Positions 1 to 6,064 of a DNA stretch of 15,948 bases are shown piece by piece (position 1 is the stretch's first letter; each line of letters opens with the position of its first letter). The notes beneath the pieces are model-generated. The model did not search any database. It was not told the origin of the DNA and worked only from the letters and a program-made list of their open reading frames with translations. Origin of the DNA: Lachnospiraceae bacterium UBA3643 (GTDB taxonomy: Bacteria > Bacillota > Clostridia > Lachnospirales > Lachnospiraceae); contig DFKO01000133.1 in assembly GCA_002373855.1 (NCBI GenBank), forward strand, positions 1 to 15,948, written 5' to 3'. Both the position numbers and the translations under genes were made by a program.

Positions 1-49
1 GATATAAGAAATTCTTGTCTACATCATTTTGGAATTTCGTCCCCTTGTT

Positions 50-172
50 TTACCCTTTTTCCACCATATCCCCATAAGCCGATCTGCCCACAAGAAAAGC
101 CGCAAATCCAAATACCGAAGATATCACCAACAAAACTGCCATGATTCCCCATCTCTTATCCATATCTTTCAT
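50..172 (-). CDS. possible small single-pass membrane protein (40 aa)
   Basis: I do not recognise this ORF. It starts at ATG 172-170 and stops at TAA 52-50. The peptide begins MKDMDKRWGIMAVLLVISSV, and residues 8-29 form one clear hydrophobic helix flanked by a basic N-terminus and a polar tail (GRSAYGDMVEKG). No good ribosome site precedes the ATG. The frame stays open upstream to a TAA near 246-248, so a TTG or GTG start around 200-210 is also possible, adding GFITTLVSFAERR-like residues. That extension vaguely recalls the last part of a FluC/CrcB fluoride channel, but not well enough to name it. The frame lies just outside the IS110 edge at 262, so it may be a remnant rather than an intact gene. 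Confidence 0.3.
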   Translation of the reverse strand: MKDMDKRWGIMAVLLVISSVFGFAAFLVGRSAYGDMVEKG

Positions 173-256
173 TCTTATAACCCGTCTTTCTGCGAAAGAC
201 ACCAATGTGGTTATGAAACCGGTGACTTCCGCTAATCTATCTTCTTAAAGTTTCTT

Positions 257-266
257 CCCTTCTGTT
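257..266 (+). repeat. left copy of 10-bp direct repeat at IS110 edge
   Basis: CCCTTCTGTT is identical to 1835-1844 and includes a central CT core. A 10-bp identity between two short flanks is unlikely by chance, so it is taken as the donor/target similarity that marks an IS110 insertion. Confidence 0.6.
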
Positions 267-274
267 ATTATCTA

Positions 275-283
275 TGCTATAAG
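275..283 (+). promoter_or_regulatory. extended -10 promoter of the IS110 leader
   Basis: TGCTATAAG is a good extended -10 (TG-N-TATAAG). No -35 is visible at the right distance. Transcription would start near 290, just before the first hairpin of the presumed bridge RNA, and would also read the transposase gene. Confidence 0.45.
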
Positions 284-289
284 ACTGAC

Positions 290-491
290 ACACTACAGAA
301 CACGTGGAGGTGAGTGGCGGGGCTGTATAGCGGCGACCTCGCATTCTTATATGTTGTCGGTCATCCGTTAAAGGCATCAATGAATGGCGCATATCGTAGC
401 CCGTAAACTTATCTCTTCCGAAGTCGACTCGATCTCGCCGGGTGACCAGTCACTGTCAGTTTTATAACTATAAACTACAGGAGGTTTTATA
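290..491 (+). ncRNA. candidate IS110 bridge RNA / transposase leader
   Basis: IS110-group elements encode a structured RNA in the non-coding left end that pairs with target and donor DNA through internal loops. This leader has the right place and size (about 200 nt). Visible folds are an outer stem GAGGT/ACCTC (307-311 with 336-340) enclosing a GCT/AGC hairpin (322-324 with 329-331) with large internal-loop sides, as expected of a target-binding loop. There is also a GGCG/CGCC pair (386-389 with 436-439) around a 46-nt loop, and a GTGAC/GTCAC hairpin at 442-453. I could not match guide sequences to the flanks by eye, so the assignment rests on position and fold. The 3' end overlaps the ribosome site of the transposase. 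Confidence 0.5.
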
Positions 492-1751
492 TTGTCTTTC
501 AAAATCATCAAAAACAACTGTTGTGGACTTGATGTCCACAAAACATGGATCTATGCATGTATCGGCATTACTGACTCCAACAATCGGACTGAGTACAAGC
601 AAGCTCGCTTTTCTTCCTTTACAAAGGGATTGAATGAGTTGTGTGACTGGCTTGCCAAATACAACTGCAACGATGTTTGTATGGAATCTACCGGTAAATA
701 TTGGATCCCTGTTTTTAACATTCTGGAAAAGCATGGCCTATGGGTTACGCTTTCCCATCCCAAATATACCAAGCCAATGAAGGGTAACAAGACTGACCGC
801 AAAGATGCTAGGTGGATCTGTGATCTATATATGTGCGGCATGGTCAAGCCTTCGTTTATTCCTCCGGCAGATATCCGTCAGTTACGGGATCTGGTAAGAT
901 ATCGATTCAAACTCACCTGTATGATCACAGGCGAAAAGAATCGTGCTCATAACTGTCTTACCATATCCAACCTCAAACTCGACGATGTCTTTTCGGATAT
1001 ATTTGGTAAATCTTCTCGCTCTATCACAGAGCAAATTTTACAACACCCTGGGGAAACATTTGATGTGGCACCATTTGTTGATGGAAGATGCAAGACTCCC
1101 ATTGAGGAGATCCAGACAGCTGTGGACGGTGCTATATCAGAGGAACAAGCTGTAAAGCTTAGACAGTGCCTTGATCACATCGATGAATTAGAAAAGCACA
1201 AAGTAGAAATAGAACGGGAAATCTTTCGTCTCAGTGAAAAATATAAGGATGCCCTCAACCTGATTCGGACTATTCCCGGATTCGATAAGAATCCACTGAC
1301 TGCAATTCAAGTGCTCTCTGAGATCGGTGGTGATATGTCTGTCTTCCCCACAGCTAAACACCTCGTCTCCTGGGCAGGATGCTGTCCTCGTAATGATCAA
1401 AGCAACCAAAAGATCAAATCGACTCGGATTTCCCGTGCTGGTTCCTATTTTAAGCCAGTTTTGGTCCAGGTTGCAAATGCTTTGATCAAATCCAAAAAGC
1501 ATCCGGAGTTTATTAATCGCTATAAGCGTATCAAAGCACGCCGTGGGCACAAGAAAGCCATCATTGCAATCTGTCGTATGATCCTGACCGCTATCTGGCA
1601 CATACTAACAGATTTGAAGCCTTATGCGGCTGAAGGTTATTCTGAACCCCGTACTGTGAAAGAAGGAAAAGTCTTATCTACTTCACAGGCTCTTAATCTG
1701 CTAAAACAGCGTGGCTACATCATCAAGGATGATCCTGTCATAGCTTCCTGA
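492..1751 (+). CDS. IS110-family transposase (DEDD/serine recombinase)
   Basis: This 419-aa protein catalyses excision and insertion of the element, guided by a bridge RNA in this family. The N-terminal RuvC-like DEDD domain shows D14 (in GLDVHK), E65 (in MESTGKYW), and D102 and D105 (in KTDRKDAR). A helical middle region follows (about 150-250). The C-terminal Transposase_20 domain (about 255-345) has PGFDKNPLTAIQVLSEIG and the nucleophile region DQSNQKIKS, where S304 is the likely catalytic serine; the usual QSG is QSN here. The start is TTG at 492, chosen because AGGAGGT at 479-485 lies 6 nt upstream and the protein then begins exactly like family members. Length is typical and there is no frameshift. 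The basic C-terminal tail reaches TGA at 1749-1751. The family assignment is very secure. Confidence 0.96.
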   Translation: MSFKIIKNNCCGLDVHKTWIYACIGITDSNNRTEYKQARFSSFTKGLNELCDWLAKYNCNDVCMESTGKYWIPVFNILEKHGLWVTLSHPKYTKPMKGNKTDRKDARWICDLYMCGMVKPSFIPPADIRQLRDLVRYRFKLTCMITGEKNRAHNCLTISNLKLDDVFSDIFGKSSRSITEQILQHPGETFDVAPFVDGRCKTPIEEIQTAVDGAISEEQAVKLRQCLDHIDELEKHKVEIEREIFRLSEKYKDALNLIRTIPGFDKNPLTAIQVLSEIGGDMSVFPTAKHLVSWAGCCPRNDQSNQKIKSTRISRAGSYFKPVLVQVANALIKSKKHPEFINRYKRIKARRGHKKAIIAICRMILTAIWHILTDLKPYAAEGYSEPRTVKEGKVLSTSQALNLLKQRGYIIKDDPVIAS

Positions 1752-1780
1752 TTAGGTGTTGCGTCTATATTCAATTTTTC

Positions 1781-1798
1781 AGCCACCGAAAGATGGCT
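1781..1798 (+). repeat. hairpin in IS110 right end
   Basis: AGCCA (1781-1785) pairs with TGGCT (1794-1798) across an 8-nt loop, 30 bp after the transposase stop. There is no T-run, so it is not an obvious terminator. It may be a structural part of the right end. Confidence 0.35.
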
Positions 1799-1834
1799 TA
1801 TTTGTGTTGCCAATTATGTATTCTCTATCCGCTA

Positions 1835-1844
1835 CCCTTCTGTT
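1835..1844 (+). repeat. right copy of 10-bp direct repeat at IS110 edge
   Basis: CCCTTCTGTT is identical to 257-266. Removing one repeat plus the element gives an uninterrupted empty site in which AAAGTTT (247-253) and AAACTTT (1847-1853) become a 7-bp inverted repeat 15 nt apart. Confidence 0.6.
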
Positions 1845-2397
1845 TCAAACTTTTTACCTCCTCGTTTTTTCATATTATTTTGATAATTAAAATATATATT
1901 TATTATTTTTTTTATCAATGTCTATGACAGAAAAGGTCTTTTTTTAGCAGAAACTGTTACCGAATTATCGGTATTCTGATTTATTCTATAGAATCGATCA
2001 ATTAAAAGTTGAATTATTTTTTTTAATACGACAAAAAATATCCTCAAAAAATCTTTATAAGGGCCTTTATTAGTCCATTTTCTTATAAATACCTTTATCT
2101 GGGTAATTGAGTATAATGATAAGATGTTTTTAATAATGAATTAAACTTTCGAAGGTTAAAAAGTTTAATTCATTTATATTTATATTATTTAAGCAAAGCA
2201 AAATCAAAATGAATTATACATTGGCGAATATTTAACCAAATAAATGGGAACGAATGGTAATCGTATACAACGGTACTCTAAATAACTTTTTAGCATGGAT
2301 TAATATGTAATTAAATACGTATTATATCTTATTCTATACTTTATAGCAATATTTTCGAAATACTATCTATTTTTTCTAAACGAGGTATAGTTTTTTA
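1845..2397. other. AT-rich non-coding gap between IS110 and the ATPase operon
   Basis: Roughly 550 bp, strongly AT-rich, with no plausible gene on either strand. It contains a TATAAT box at 2112-2117 with no good -35, followed at once by a perfect 15-bp hairpin (2135-2174). Otherwise I see only poly-T/A tracts. Confidence 0.6.
2135..2174. repeat. perfect 15-bp inverted repeat with 10-nt loop
   Basis: The left arm 2135-2149 (AATGAATTAAACTTT) and right arm 2160-2174 are exact reverse complements around the loop CGAAGGTTAA. A TATAAT at 2112-2117 would start a transcript about ten bases before the left arm. There is no T-run after it on the plus strand and the stem has only 2 G:C pairs, so it is a poor classical terminator. 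It could be an operator, a structured leader or a small RNA. Confidence 0.6.
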
Positions 2398-2426
2398 TTG
2401 AATTTATTTAATATTAATGATATAGT
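2398..2426 (+). promoter_or_regulatory. sigma-70-type promoter of the ATPase-TOPRIM operon
   Basis: TTGAAT (2398-2403), a 17-bp spacer and TATAGT (2421-2426). The start would fall near 2433, only about 9 nt before the GGAGGT ribosome site at 2442-2447, giving a very short leader. Confidence 0.55.
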
Positions 2427-2453
2427 CGTAATAGAAGAAACGGAGGTATTAAG

Positions 2454-3782
2454 GTGAAAATTAATAGTATCACTGTTGCAGGCTTCAAAAACATAAAAAA
2501 AACCAGGCTCGAGTTAGATAGTATTTGTGCTCTTATTTCCACAAATAATTATGGAAAATCAAATCTTATGGAAGCTATAGGTTTTGGATTTAATTTTATT
2601 CATGAATCACGTAAGGGAAGAAAGAACATGATGTCATGGATAAAAGGTATTCCTCTGTGTACAGTCATGCAGAATGAAGAGTATTACTTTGAGGTTGAAT
2701 TTTGTGATGAAGACCTGGCGGAGTATAAGTTCGCTAGATACGGTTTTTCGTTCAAATGGCATAGAGATGATGCTACTGGTGAAGTAATTACAAATGAATG
2801 GATTGAAGCCAGAGAAAATACTAGTGTCAGATATAATTCTTTTCTTAAACGTACAGAGGGAAAATATCGAAAAAGTAAAGATACGATAGCATTTAGGAAA
2901 ATTGAGCTTGACGACTTGCAGCTTGCAATTGATGTATTGTCTCTTTTAGAAGATATTGATATTTCAGGTATAATTAGGGATATACATAATATTTCATTTA
3001 GAGTATGTTCATCATTAGATCTTAGGGATAGATATCAACCATCTCCACTCGAATATATTGAAGATGAGGAAGATTCTATAAGATTTGATGATACAGATGT
3101 TCCTAAAGCATTGTTTTTATTAAAAAAGAAAAATTCAGAGCTTTATAAATTATTCGAAGAAGCTGTATATACATTGTTCCCTGATTTTTCATCAATAAAC
3201 TTAAATGAATTCACTTTGACGGATCAGAATATTGACAAGCATATTACTGTTAAGGTAGGGGACAAAGAACTGTCATCTGAAGAAATGGGAAAGGAGATTC
3301 CATTTAAAATACGTGAACACGTTTATAGGTTATTCGTTAAAAGTGAGTTTATGAATCAGCCTGTTAGTATTGCAAATATGTCAACAGGTACAAAGAGGGC
3401 AATTTGGCTTTTGACAAATGCATTTATTGCAAACCTTGTCAAAGCTGGGATAGTTGGAGTCGAGGAAATAGAAACTAGCATTCATCCTCGAATGATTAAA
3501 AACTTACTTGAAATAATTAATGATGCTTTAGGCGATGCTCCACTCATTGTTTCTAGTCACTCTCCATATCTTGTGCAATATCTTAAACCGGAGAAAATAT
3601 ATGTTGGTGTCCCAAATGCCAATGGTGTTGCTGTATTTAGAAGAATTCAAAAGAATAAAGTCAAAAAAATTATGGCTAATGCCCGTGATCTTGGACTTTC
3701 TGTAGGTGAATACCTATTTGAACTCTTGTCTGGTGACTCAGATTCATTTGAAGTATTGGAGAGCTATTTGGAGGTAAACTAA
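2454..3782 (+). CDS. ABC-type ATPase of an OLD/PARIS-like defence pair
   Basis: A 442-aa ATPase of the AAA_15/AAA_21 (OLD-like, SMC/ABC-fold) group, expected to bind and hydrolyse ATP and control a partner nuclease. The N-terminus reads MKINSITVAGFKNIKKTRLE, the usual first strand. Walker A is STNNYGKSN (29-37), with Ser in place of the first Gly. A long variable insert (about 60-270) follows. The ABC signature is NMSTGTKRA (308-316), Walker B is VGVEEIETSIHP (334-345), with Glu where Asp is usual, and the H-loop is H369 in SSHSPYLV. The start is GTG, with GGAGGT 6 nt upstream. The next gene encodes a TOPRIM protein 17 bp downstream, the arrangement of AriA/AriB (PARIS), RloA/RloB and split OLD systems. 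Anti-phage abortive infection is inferred from this layout. AT-rich composition and the IS next door suggest transfer. Confidence 0.85.
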   Translation: MKINSITVAGFKNIKKTRLELDSICALISTNNYGKSNLMEAIGFGFNFIHESRKGRKNMMSWIKGIPLCTVMQNEEYYFEVEFCDEDLAEYKFARYGFSFKWHRDDATGEVITNEWIEARENTSVRYNSFLKRTEGKYRKSKDTIAFRKIELDDLQLAIDVLSLLEDIDISGIIRDIHNISFRVCSSLDLRDRYQPSPLEYIEDEEDSIRFDDTDVPKALFLLKKKNSELYKLFEEAVYTLFPDFSSINLNEFTLTDQNIDKHITVKVGDKELSSEEMGKEIPFKIREHVYRLFVKSEFMNQPVSIANMSTGTKRAIWLLTNAFIANLVKAGIVGVEEIETSIHPRMIKNLLEIINDALGDAPLIVSSHSPYLVQYLKPEKIYVGVPNANGVAVFRRIQKNKVKKIMANARDLGLSVGEYLFELLSGDSDSFEVLESYLEVN

Positions 3783-3799
3783 GTTTGGGAGAGTATACA

Positions 3800-4429
3800 A
3801 TGGGCATAGCTTTTGTCTTAGAGGGGGCAACAGAAAAAGTTTTTTATAGAACTTTCTTGATGTGGCTCGCTCAACAGAATAATTGCTCTTTTATAAAAGG
3901 TGATAATCTTGACAATGGAGATGTCTATTTTGAATGGGTTAATTGTACAGAAGTTATACTAATAAAATTTAATACTGTTGGTACGGTTACACAAGTATCG
4001 CATTCAGGAAAATGGTTTACCAATAAATGCGCCAATAAATACAAGATACCATGGACAGTTTTTCTGTGCTATGACACTGATAGCTCAGAATACGATATTT
4101 CCAAATTTTATCAGGATGACTGGAAATTATTACGTAAAGAATTGGCAAGAGCAAAAGCTGAAGAAATAATTGATCTCGCTGCAAGTGCGGATATTGAAGA
4201 TATAATGTTATTTGATTTATCAGGTGTTTGCACTTACCTAGGAATTGATGTTCCTGATAAGCTATCAGGTAGAAAAGGTAAGGCTAAGATGAAAGCACTA
4301 TACCGATCTTGTGGTAATACATACCATGAAGGAGAAAAAGCCAAACCTATGATTGAATCACTAGATTTTCAAAAAATAATAGATTCCAGTCCATTGGAAT
4401 TGCAAAAATTATCTACAATATTAACATAA
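3800..4429 (+). CDS. TOPRIM-domain protein, partner of the upstream ATPase
   Basis: A 209-aa protein with the hallmarks of small RloB/AriB/DUF4435-like TOPRIM proteins. An opening strand FVLEGATEK carries the conserved Glu (E8), and a later strand VFLCYDTDSSE carries the DxD pair (D92, D94), the expected metal-binding site. The C-terminal half has ADIEDIMLFDLSGVCTYLGI, a basic GRKGKAKMK stretch, then YHEGEKAKPMIESLDFQKI, like the tail of RloB-type proteins. It is probably a nuclease effector released or activated by the ATPase; in PARIS the TOPRIM partner cleaves tRNA, but the target here is unknown. I chose ATG 3800 because GGGAGAG (3787-3793) sits 6 nt upstream. A TTG at 3785 in the same frame overlaps that site. 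The subfamily (PARIS, RloB, other) cannot be fixed by eye. Confidence 0.8.
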   Translation: MGIAFVLEGATEKVFYRTFLMWLAQQNNCSFIKGDNLDNGDVYFEWVNCTEVILIKFNTVGTVTQVSHSGKWFTNKCANKYKIPWTVFLCYDTDSSEYDISKFYQDDWKLLRKELARAKAEEIIDLAASADIEDIMLFDLSGVCTYLGIDVPDKLSGRKGKAKMKALYRSCGNTYHEGEKAKPMIESLDFQKIIDSSPLELQKLSTILT

Positions 4430-4450
4430 GCACAAGATATTGTGGATAAC

Positions 4451-4479
4451 AATCAACAAAACTCATGATATTGTTGATT
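4451..4479 (+). terminator. AT-rich hairpin after the ATPase-TOPRIM operon
   Basis: AATCAACAA (4451-4459) pairs perfectly with TTGTTGATT (4471-4479) around an 11-nt loop, about 20 nt past the TOPRIM stop, and AACAAATTTTTA follows. The stem is AT-rich, so termination may be weak. Confidence 0.4.
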
Positions 4480-4532
4480 AACAAATTTTTATATGATATT
4501 CTATCGTTGTTAATGTAGGAAACTACTTAGCA

Positions 4533-4571
4533 TAAAAAAAGAAGCACAAGGTTACGACCCTTGTACTTCTT
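4533..4571 (-). terminator. Rho-independent terminator, minus strand
   Basis: A 13-bp stem with one mismatch (4539-4551 with 4559-4571) and a 7-nt loop. Read on the minus strand it ends in a run of seven T, while on the plus strand no T-run follows. It therefore terminates a leftward transcript, although no minus-strand gene lies upstream of it. Confidence 0.6.
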
Positions 4572-4620
4572 AAGAAGCTCTCGGAGGAATTTAACCATCC
4601 GCTAACCTTTTATAAAAACC
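4533..4620 (-). ncRNA. candidate minus-strand small RNA (about 90 nt)
   Basis: A promoter-like pair on the minus strand (4655-4627) and a strong minus-strand Rho-independent terminator (4571-4533) bracket about 90 nt with no ORF. The RNA would carry CCUCC (complement of 4587-4583), complementary to the GGAGG of ribosome sites such as those of the two small genes immediately to the right. No match to a known RNA family is claimed. Confidence 0.35.
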
Positions 4621-4626
4621 AAATTT

Positions 4627-4655
4627 AGTTTAGCAAATTCTTCCCTTTGTTTCAA
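4627..4655 (-). promoter_or_regulatory. possible promoter of the minus-strand small RNA
   Basis: On the minus strand TTGAAA (4655-4650), a 17-bp spacer and TAAACT (4632-4627). The -10 is only a fair match (4 of 6). The start would be near 4620. Confidence 0.35.
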
Positions 4656-4667
4656 TCATAATTTCAG

Positions 4668-4679
4668 TCAATATATTGA
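4668..4679. promoter_or_regulatory. 12-bp palindrome upstream of the 39-aa gene
   Basis: TCAATATATTGA is a perfect palindrome 12 bp before the GGAGGT of the next gene and 13 bp from the -35 of the small-RNA promoter. It is well placed for an operator acting on both directions, but its AT content makes chance possible. Confidence 0.3.
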
Positions 4680-4703
4680 AAAATAATTATGGAGGTATTT
4701 GCT

Positions 4704-4823
4704 ATGAAAAAAGTTAAGTCAGATAAAGAGACACAAGAATATATTTTTCGTAGATGCATAACGAAAAATGGTAAAAAAATATATCCTAAAAATGGCAAAG
4801 TTTTTAAGATACCGGTAAAATAA
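4704..4823 (+). CDS. small basic protein (39 aa)
   Basis: ATG 4704 follows GGAGGT (4691-4696) with 7 nt spacing, and the ORF ends at TAA 4821-4823. The peptide begins MKKVKSDKETQEYIFRRCIT and ends YPKNGKVFKIPVK. It is strongly basic, with no membrane helix and no cysteine pair. I believe similar short proteins ending in KNGK-[AV]-FKIPV occur next to DUF2188 genes, which would make this a conserved two-gene cassette, but I know of no function. The excellent ribosome site and the compact peptide support a real gene. A hairpin (4834-4861) separates it from the DUF2188 gene 66 bp downstream. Confidence 0.65.
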   Translation: MKKVKSDKETQEYIFRRCITKNGKKIYPKNGKVFKIPVK

Positions 4824-4833
4824 ATATAAAAAG

Positions 4834-4861
4834 GCAAGAATGTTGGATGGTTCATTCTTGC
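4834..4861 (+). repeat. intercistronic 9-bp hairpin
   Basis: GCAAGAATG (4834-4842) pairs exactly with CATTCTTGC (4853-4861) around a 10-nt loop, lying between the 39-aa gene and the DUF2188 gene. The poor T-run (ATCTCTATC) suggests partial termination or an mRNA-stability element. It ends 13 nt before the AGGAGGTG ribosome site. Confidence 0.5.
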
Positions 4862-4889
4862 ATCTCTATCACTTAGGAGGTGTAAGAAT

Positions 4890-5120
4890 ATGGGTAAAGA
4901 TCAGTTTGTTGTAAAACATGGAGATGGATGGGCTGTGAAGGGAGCCAACAATAATCGTGCTACGAAAGTCACATCAACACAGAGTGAAGCAATCAAGATT
5001 GCTAGAGATATAGCACGTAATCAACACACTGAAATGCGTGTCCAAGGGAATGACGGAAAATTCCGTACATGTAACAGTTATGGCAACGACCCTTGTCCAC
5101 CAAAAGACAAAAATTTATAA
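4890..5120 (+). CDS. DUF2188 domain protein
   Basis: A 76-aa protein that is almost entirely one DUF2188 domain. It shows QFVVKHGDGWAVKGANNNRA (start), then TSTQSEAIKIARDIARNQ (helix), EMRVQGNDGKFRTCNSYGND and the PCPP tail. These are the family's conserved features: the GWAVKG strand, the A-x3-AR-x-IA-x-NQ helix and the final YGNDPxPP. DUF2188 proteins are small, widespread in bacteria, and of unknown biochemical role. Start ATG 4890 is fixed by AGGAGGTG at 4875-4882. A strong terminator follows at 5138-5182, so the gene ends a short unit that probably starts with the 39-aa gene. Confidence 0.9.
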   Translation: MGKDQFVVKHGDGWAVKGANNNRATKVTSTQSEAIKIARDIARNQHTEMRVQGNDGKFRTCNSYGNDPCPPKDKNL

Positions 5121-5137
5121 AACCAAATAAAGAAAAC

Positions 5138-5182
5138 AAAAAGTAGTTTCTGTCAATTACACATGATGGAAACTACTTTTTT
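5138..5182 (+). terminator. Rho-independent terminator after DUF2188 gene
   Basis: A perfect 13-bp stem (5138-5150 with 5169-5181), an 18-nt loop and a TTTTTT tail on the plus strand. A-runs on the left side mean it could also stop leftward transcription. Confidence 0.85.
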
Positions 5183-5237
5183 ATGAGATAATTTAATTAA
5201 GGTCCCAAGTGGCTATTTATTATATTAATATAAAAAT

Positions 5238-5262
5238 GCTGATTCAATCTCTTTGAATCTAA
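5238..5262 (-). terminator. terminator of the three-gene minus-strand operon
   Basis: GATTCAA (5241-5247) pairs with TTGAATC (5253-5259) around a 5-nt loop. Read leftward it is followed by CAGCATTTTTATA. It lies about 55 bp past the stop of the 177-aa gene. Confidence 0.5.
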
Positions 5263-5314
5263 AGCAAATATATAACATTAATATTGTAATTTGAAATGCC
5301 TATTATTTATTTTC

Positions 5315-5848
5315 TCAACATATGCATTCGTTATATTTTTCTAACAAAAAATATATATTTGCTATCAACTCTGGTGATAGACTGTTTTGTGCATTTGCAA
5401 AAAATAATGATCTAGCAAAAGTGTCACCAAAATCTGAATTATGCGATGTTTCAGGAAGTTTATATTTTTTAACCATTTCCGAAAGATTTTCCGACTCCAG
5501 AAAAGACACCATCAATGTCCATCCAGAATAAAAGGCTAACTGCTCATTAATTTTTGATGATTTCTCCAATCCAAACGTTCCATCAAAATCATCAATTTCA
5601 TCACATACTATTATTCTTGCTTTTAATATCGCAACCGTCATTGCCGCACATACCTTATGTCGATCAAGTAATTGTCCTTGCCCTTGCTTTCCCATCAACA
5701 ATTTCATACATGCTTTCTGATTTAGATATTCCTCGAATACTCTTTGTGAATCATCAATCAGATGATATCCCTTGTTATTCTTTATAAACTGTCTTCCGTA
5801 ATACATTATTACGTTTTCGTAATATTCGTCGAATTCCGCTTTACGCAT
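5315..5848 (-). CDS. uncharacterised protein (177 aa), last gene of a three-gene operon
   Basis: I do not recognise this family. The protein is soluble and mostly helical by composition, with no signal peptide or membrane helix. Visible landmarks are an N-terminal aromatic segment (FDEYYENVIMYYGRQF, residues 5-20), a central LLDRHKVCAAMTVAI (60-74) and an acidic stretch CDEIDDFDG (82-90). A C-terminal ELIANIYFLLEKY helix ends in NECIC. The DRHK segment is the most motif-like part, but I cannot tie it to a named domain. It does not fit the R-x4-H pattern of HEPN RNases. ATG 5848 lies inside the end of the preceding gene (8-nt overlap), with AAGGAAGTGA about 10 nt upstream, so the two are translationally coupled. 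AT-rich, like the whole island. Confidence 0.7.
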   Translation of the reverse strand: MRKAEFDEYYENVIMYYGRQFIKNNKGYHLIDDSQRVFEEYLNQKACMKLLMGKQGQGQLLDRHKVCAAMTVAILKARIIVCDEIDDFDGTFGLEKSSKINEQLAFYSGWTLMVSFLESENLSEMVKKYKLPETSHNSDFGDTFARSLFFANAQNSLSPELIANIYFLLEKYNECIC

Positions 5849-6047
5849 TAAGGCTCACTTCCTTAAATGTAACTTCTACGGGAATCGCTTTCTTTGCTAC
5901 ATCCCCCGCATGCTTTTCTTCTTTTCCATTATCATCTGATTCTACTCTCGGAGAAAATGACGGTAATTCTACTCTTTCTTTTGCAATACTGTATATTTCA
6001 GATTTATTTCTATTATCTTTCTTTTTTGAGCCAAAAAAATTAAGCAT
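5841..6047 (-). CDS. uncharacterised charged 68-aa protein, middle gene of the operon
   Basis: This small protein has no recognised domain, is rich in charged residues and looks largely disordered: MLNFFGSKKKDNRNKSEIYS, then a VELPSFSPRVESDDNGKEEK linker and a VEVTFKEV end. There is no membrane helix. ATG 6047 is supported by GGAGGG 8 nt upstream, which lies between it and the stop of the membrane-protein gene only 17 bp before. Its last codons overlap the start of the 177-aa gene. It could bridge the membrane protein and the 177-aa protein; that is inference from gene order only. Confidence 0.65.
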   Translation of the reverse strand: MLNFFGSKKKDNRNKSEIYSIAKERVELPSFSPRVESDDNGKEEKHAGDVAKKAIPVEVTFKEVSLNA

Positions 6048-6064
6048 AAAACTTACCCTCCAAT

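Larger units (their letters stand above)
262..1841 (+). mobile_element. IS110-family insertion sequence (about 1.58 kb)
   Basis: The element consists of one DEDD/serine transposase gene with about 230 bp of non-coding left end and about 90 bp of right end, the usual IS110-group layout. The edges are inferred from a 10-bp direct repeat CCCTTCTGTT at 257-266 and 1835-1844. Each copy contains a CT dinucleotide, the core typically exchanged by this family, so I place the junctions at the CT of 262-263 and 1840-1841. No terminal inverted repeats are expected or seen. The transposase is full length and undamaged, so the copy may be active. Exact ends need an empty-site comparison. Confidence 0.75.

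Noticed and set aside
29..235. Plus-strand 68-aa frame at the left edge
   Set aside because: No ribosome site and a histidine/serine-rich composition without a pattern. The opposite strand gives a more protein-like membrane helix.
1845..2453. Retron msr-msd upstream of the ATPase-TOPRIM pair
   Set aside because: The 15-bp hairpin is suggestive, and some retrons use OLD-like effectors, but there is no reverse transcriptase gene in the window.
4572..4620. tRNA-like 3' end (GGTTAAATTCC on the minus strand)
   Set aside because: The T-arm-like bases lack a matching acceptor, D and anticodon arms, so it is not a tRNA or an obvious tRNA attachment site.
4664..4855. Minus-strand 63-aa frame opposite the 39-aa gene
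   Set aside because: No ribosome site, and its composition is explained as the shadow of the plus-strand gene, which has a perfect GGAGGT.
5138..5181. Possible CRISPR-like or phage attachment repeat
   Set aside because: There is a single hairpin with a T-run and no second copy, so it is simply a terminator.
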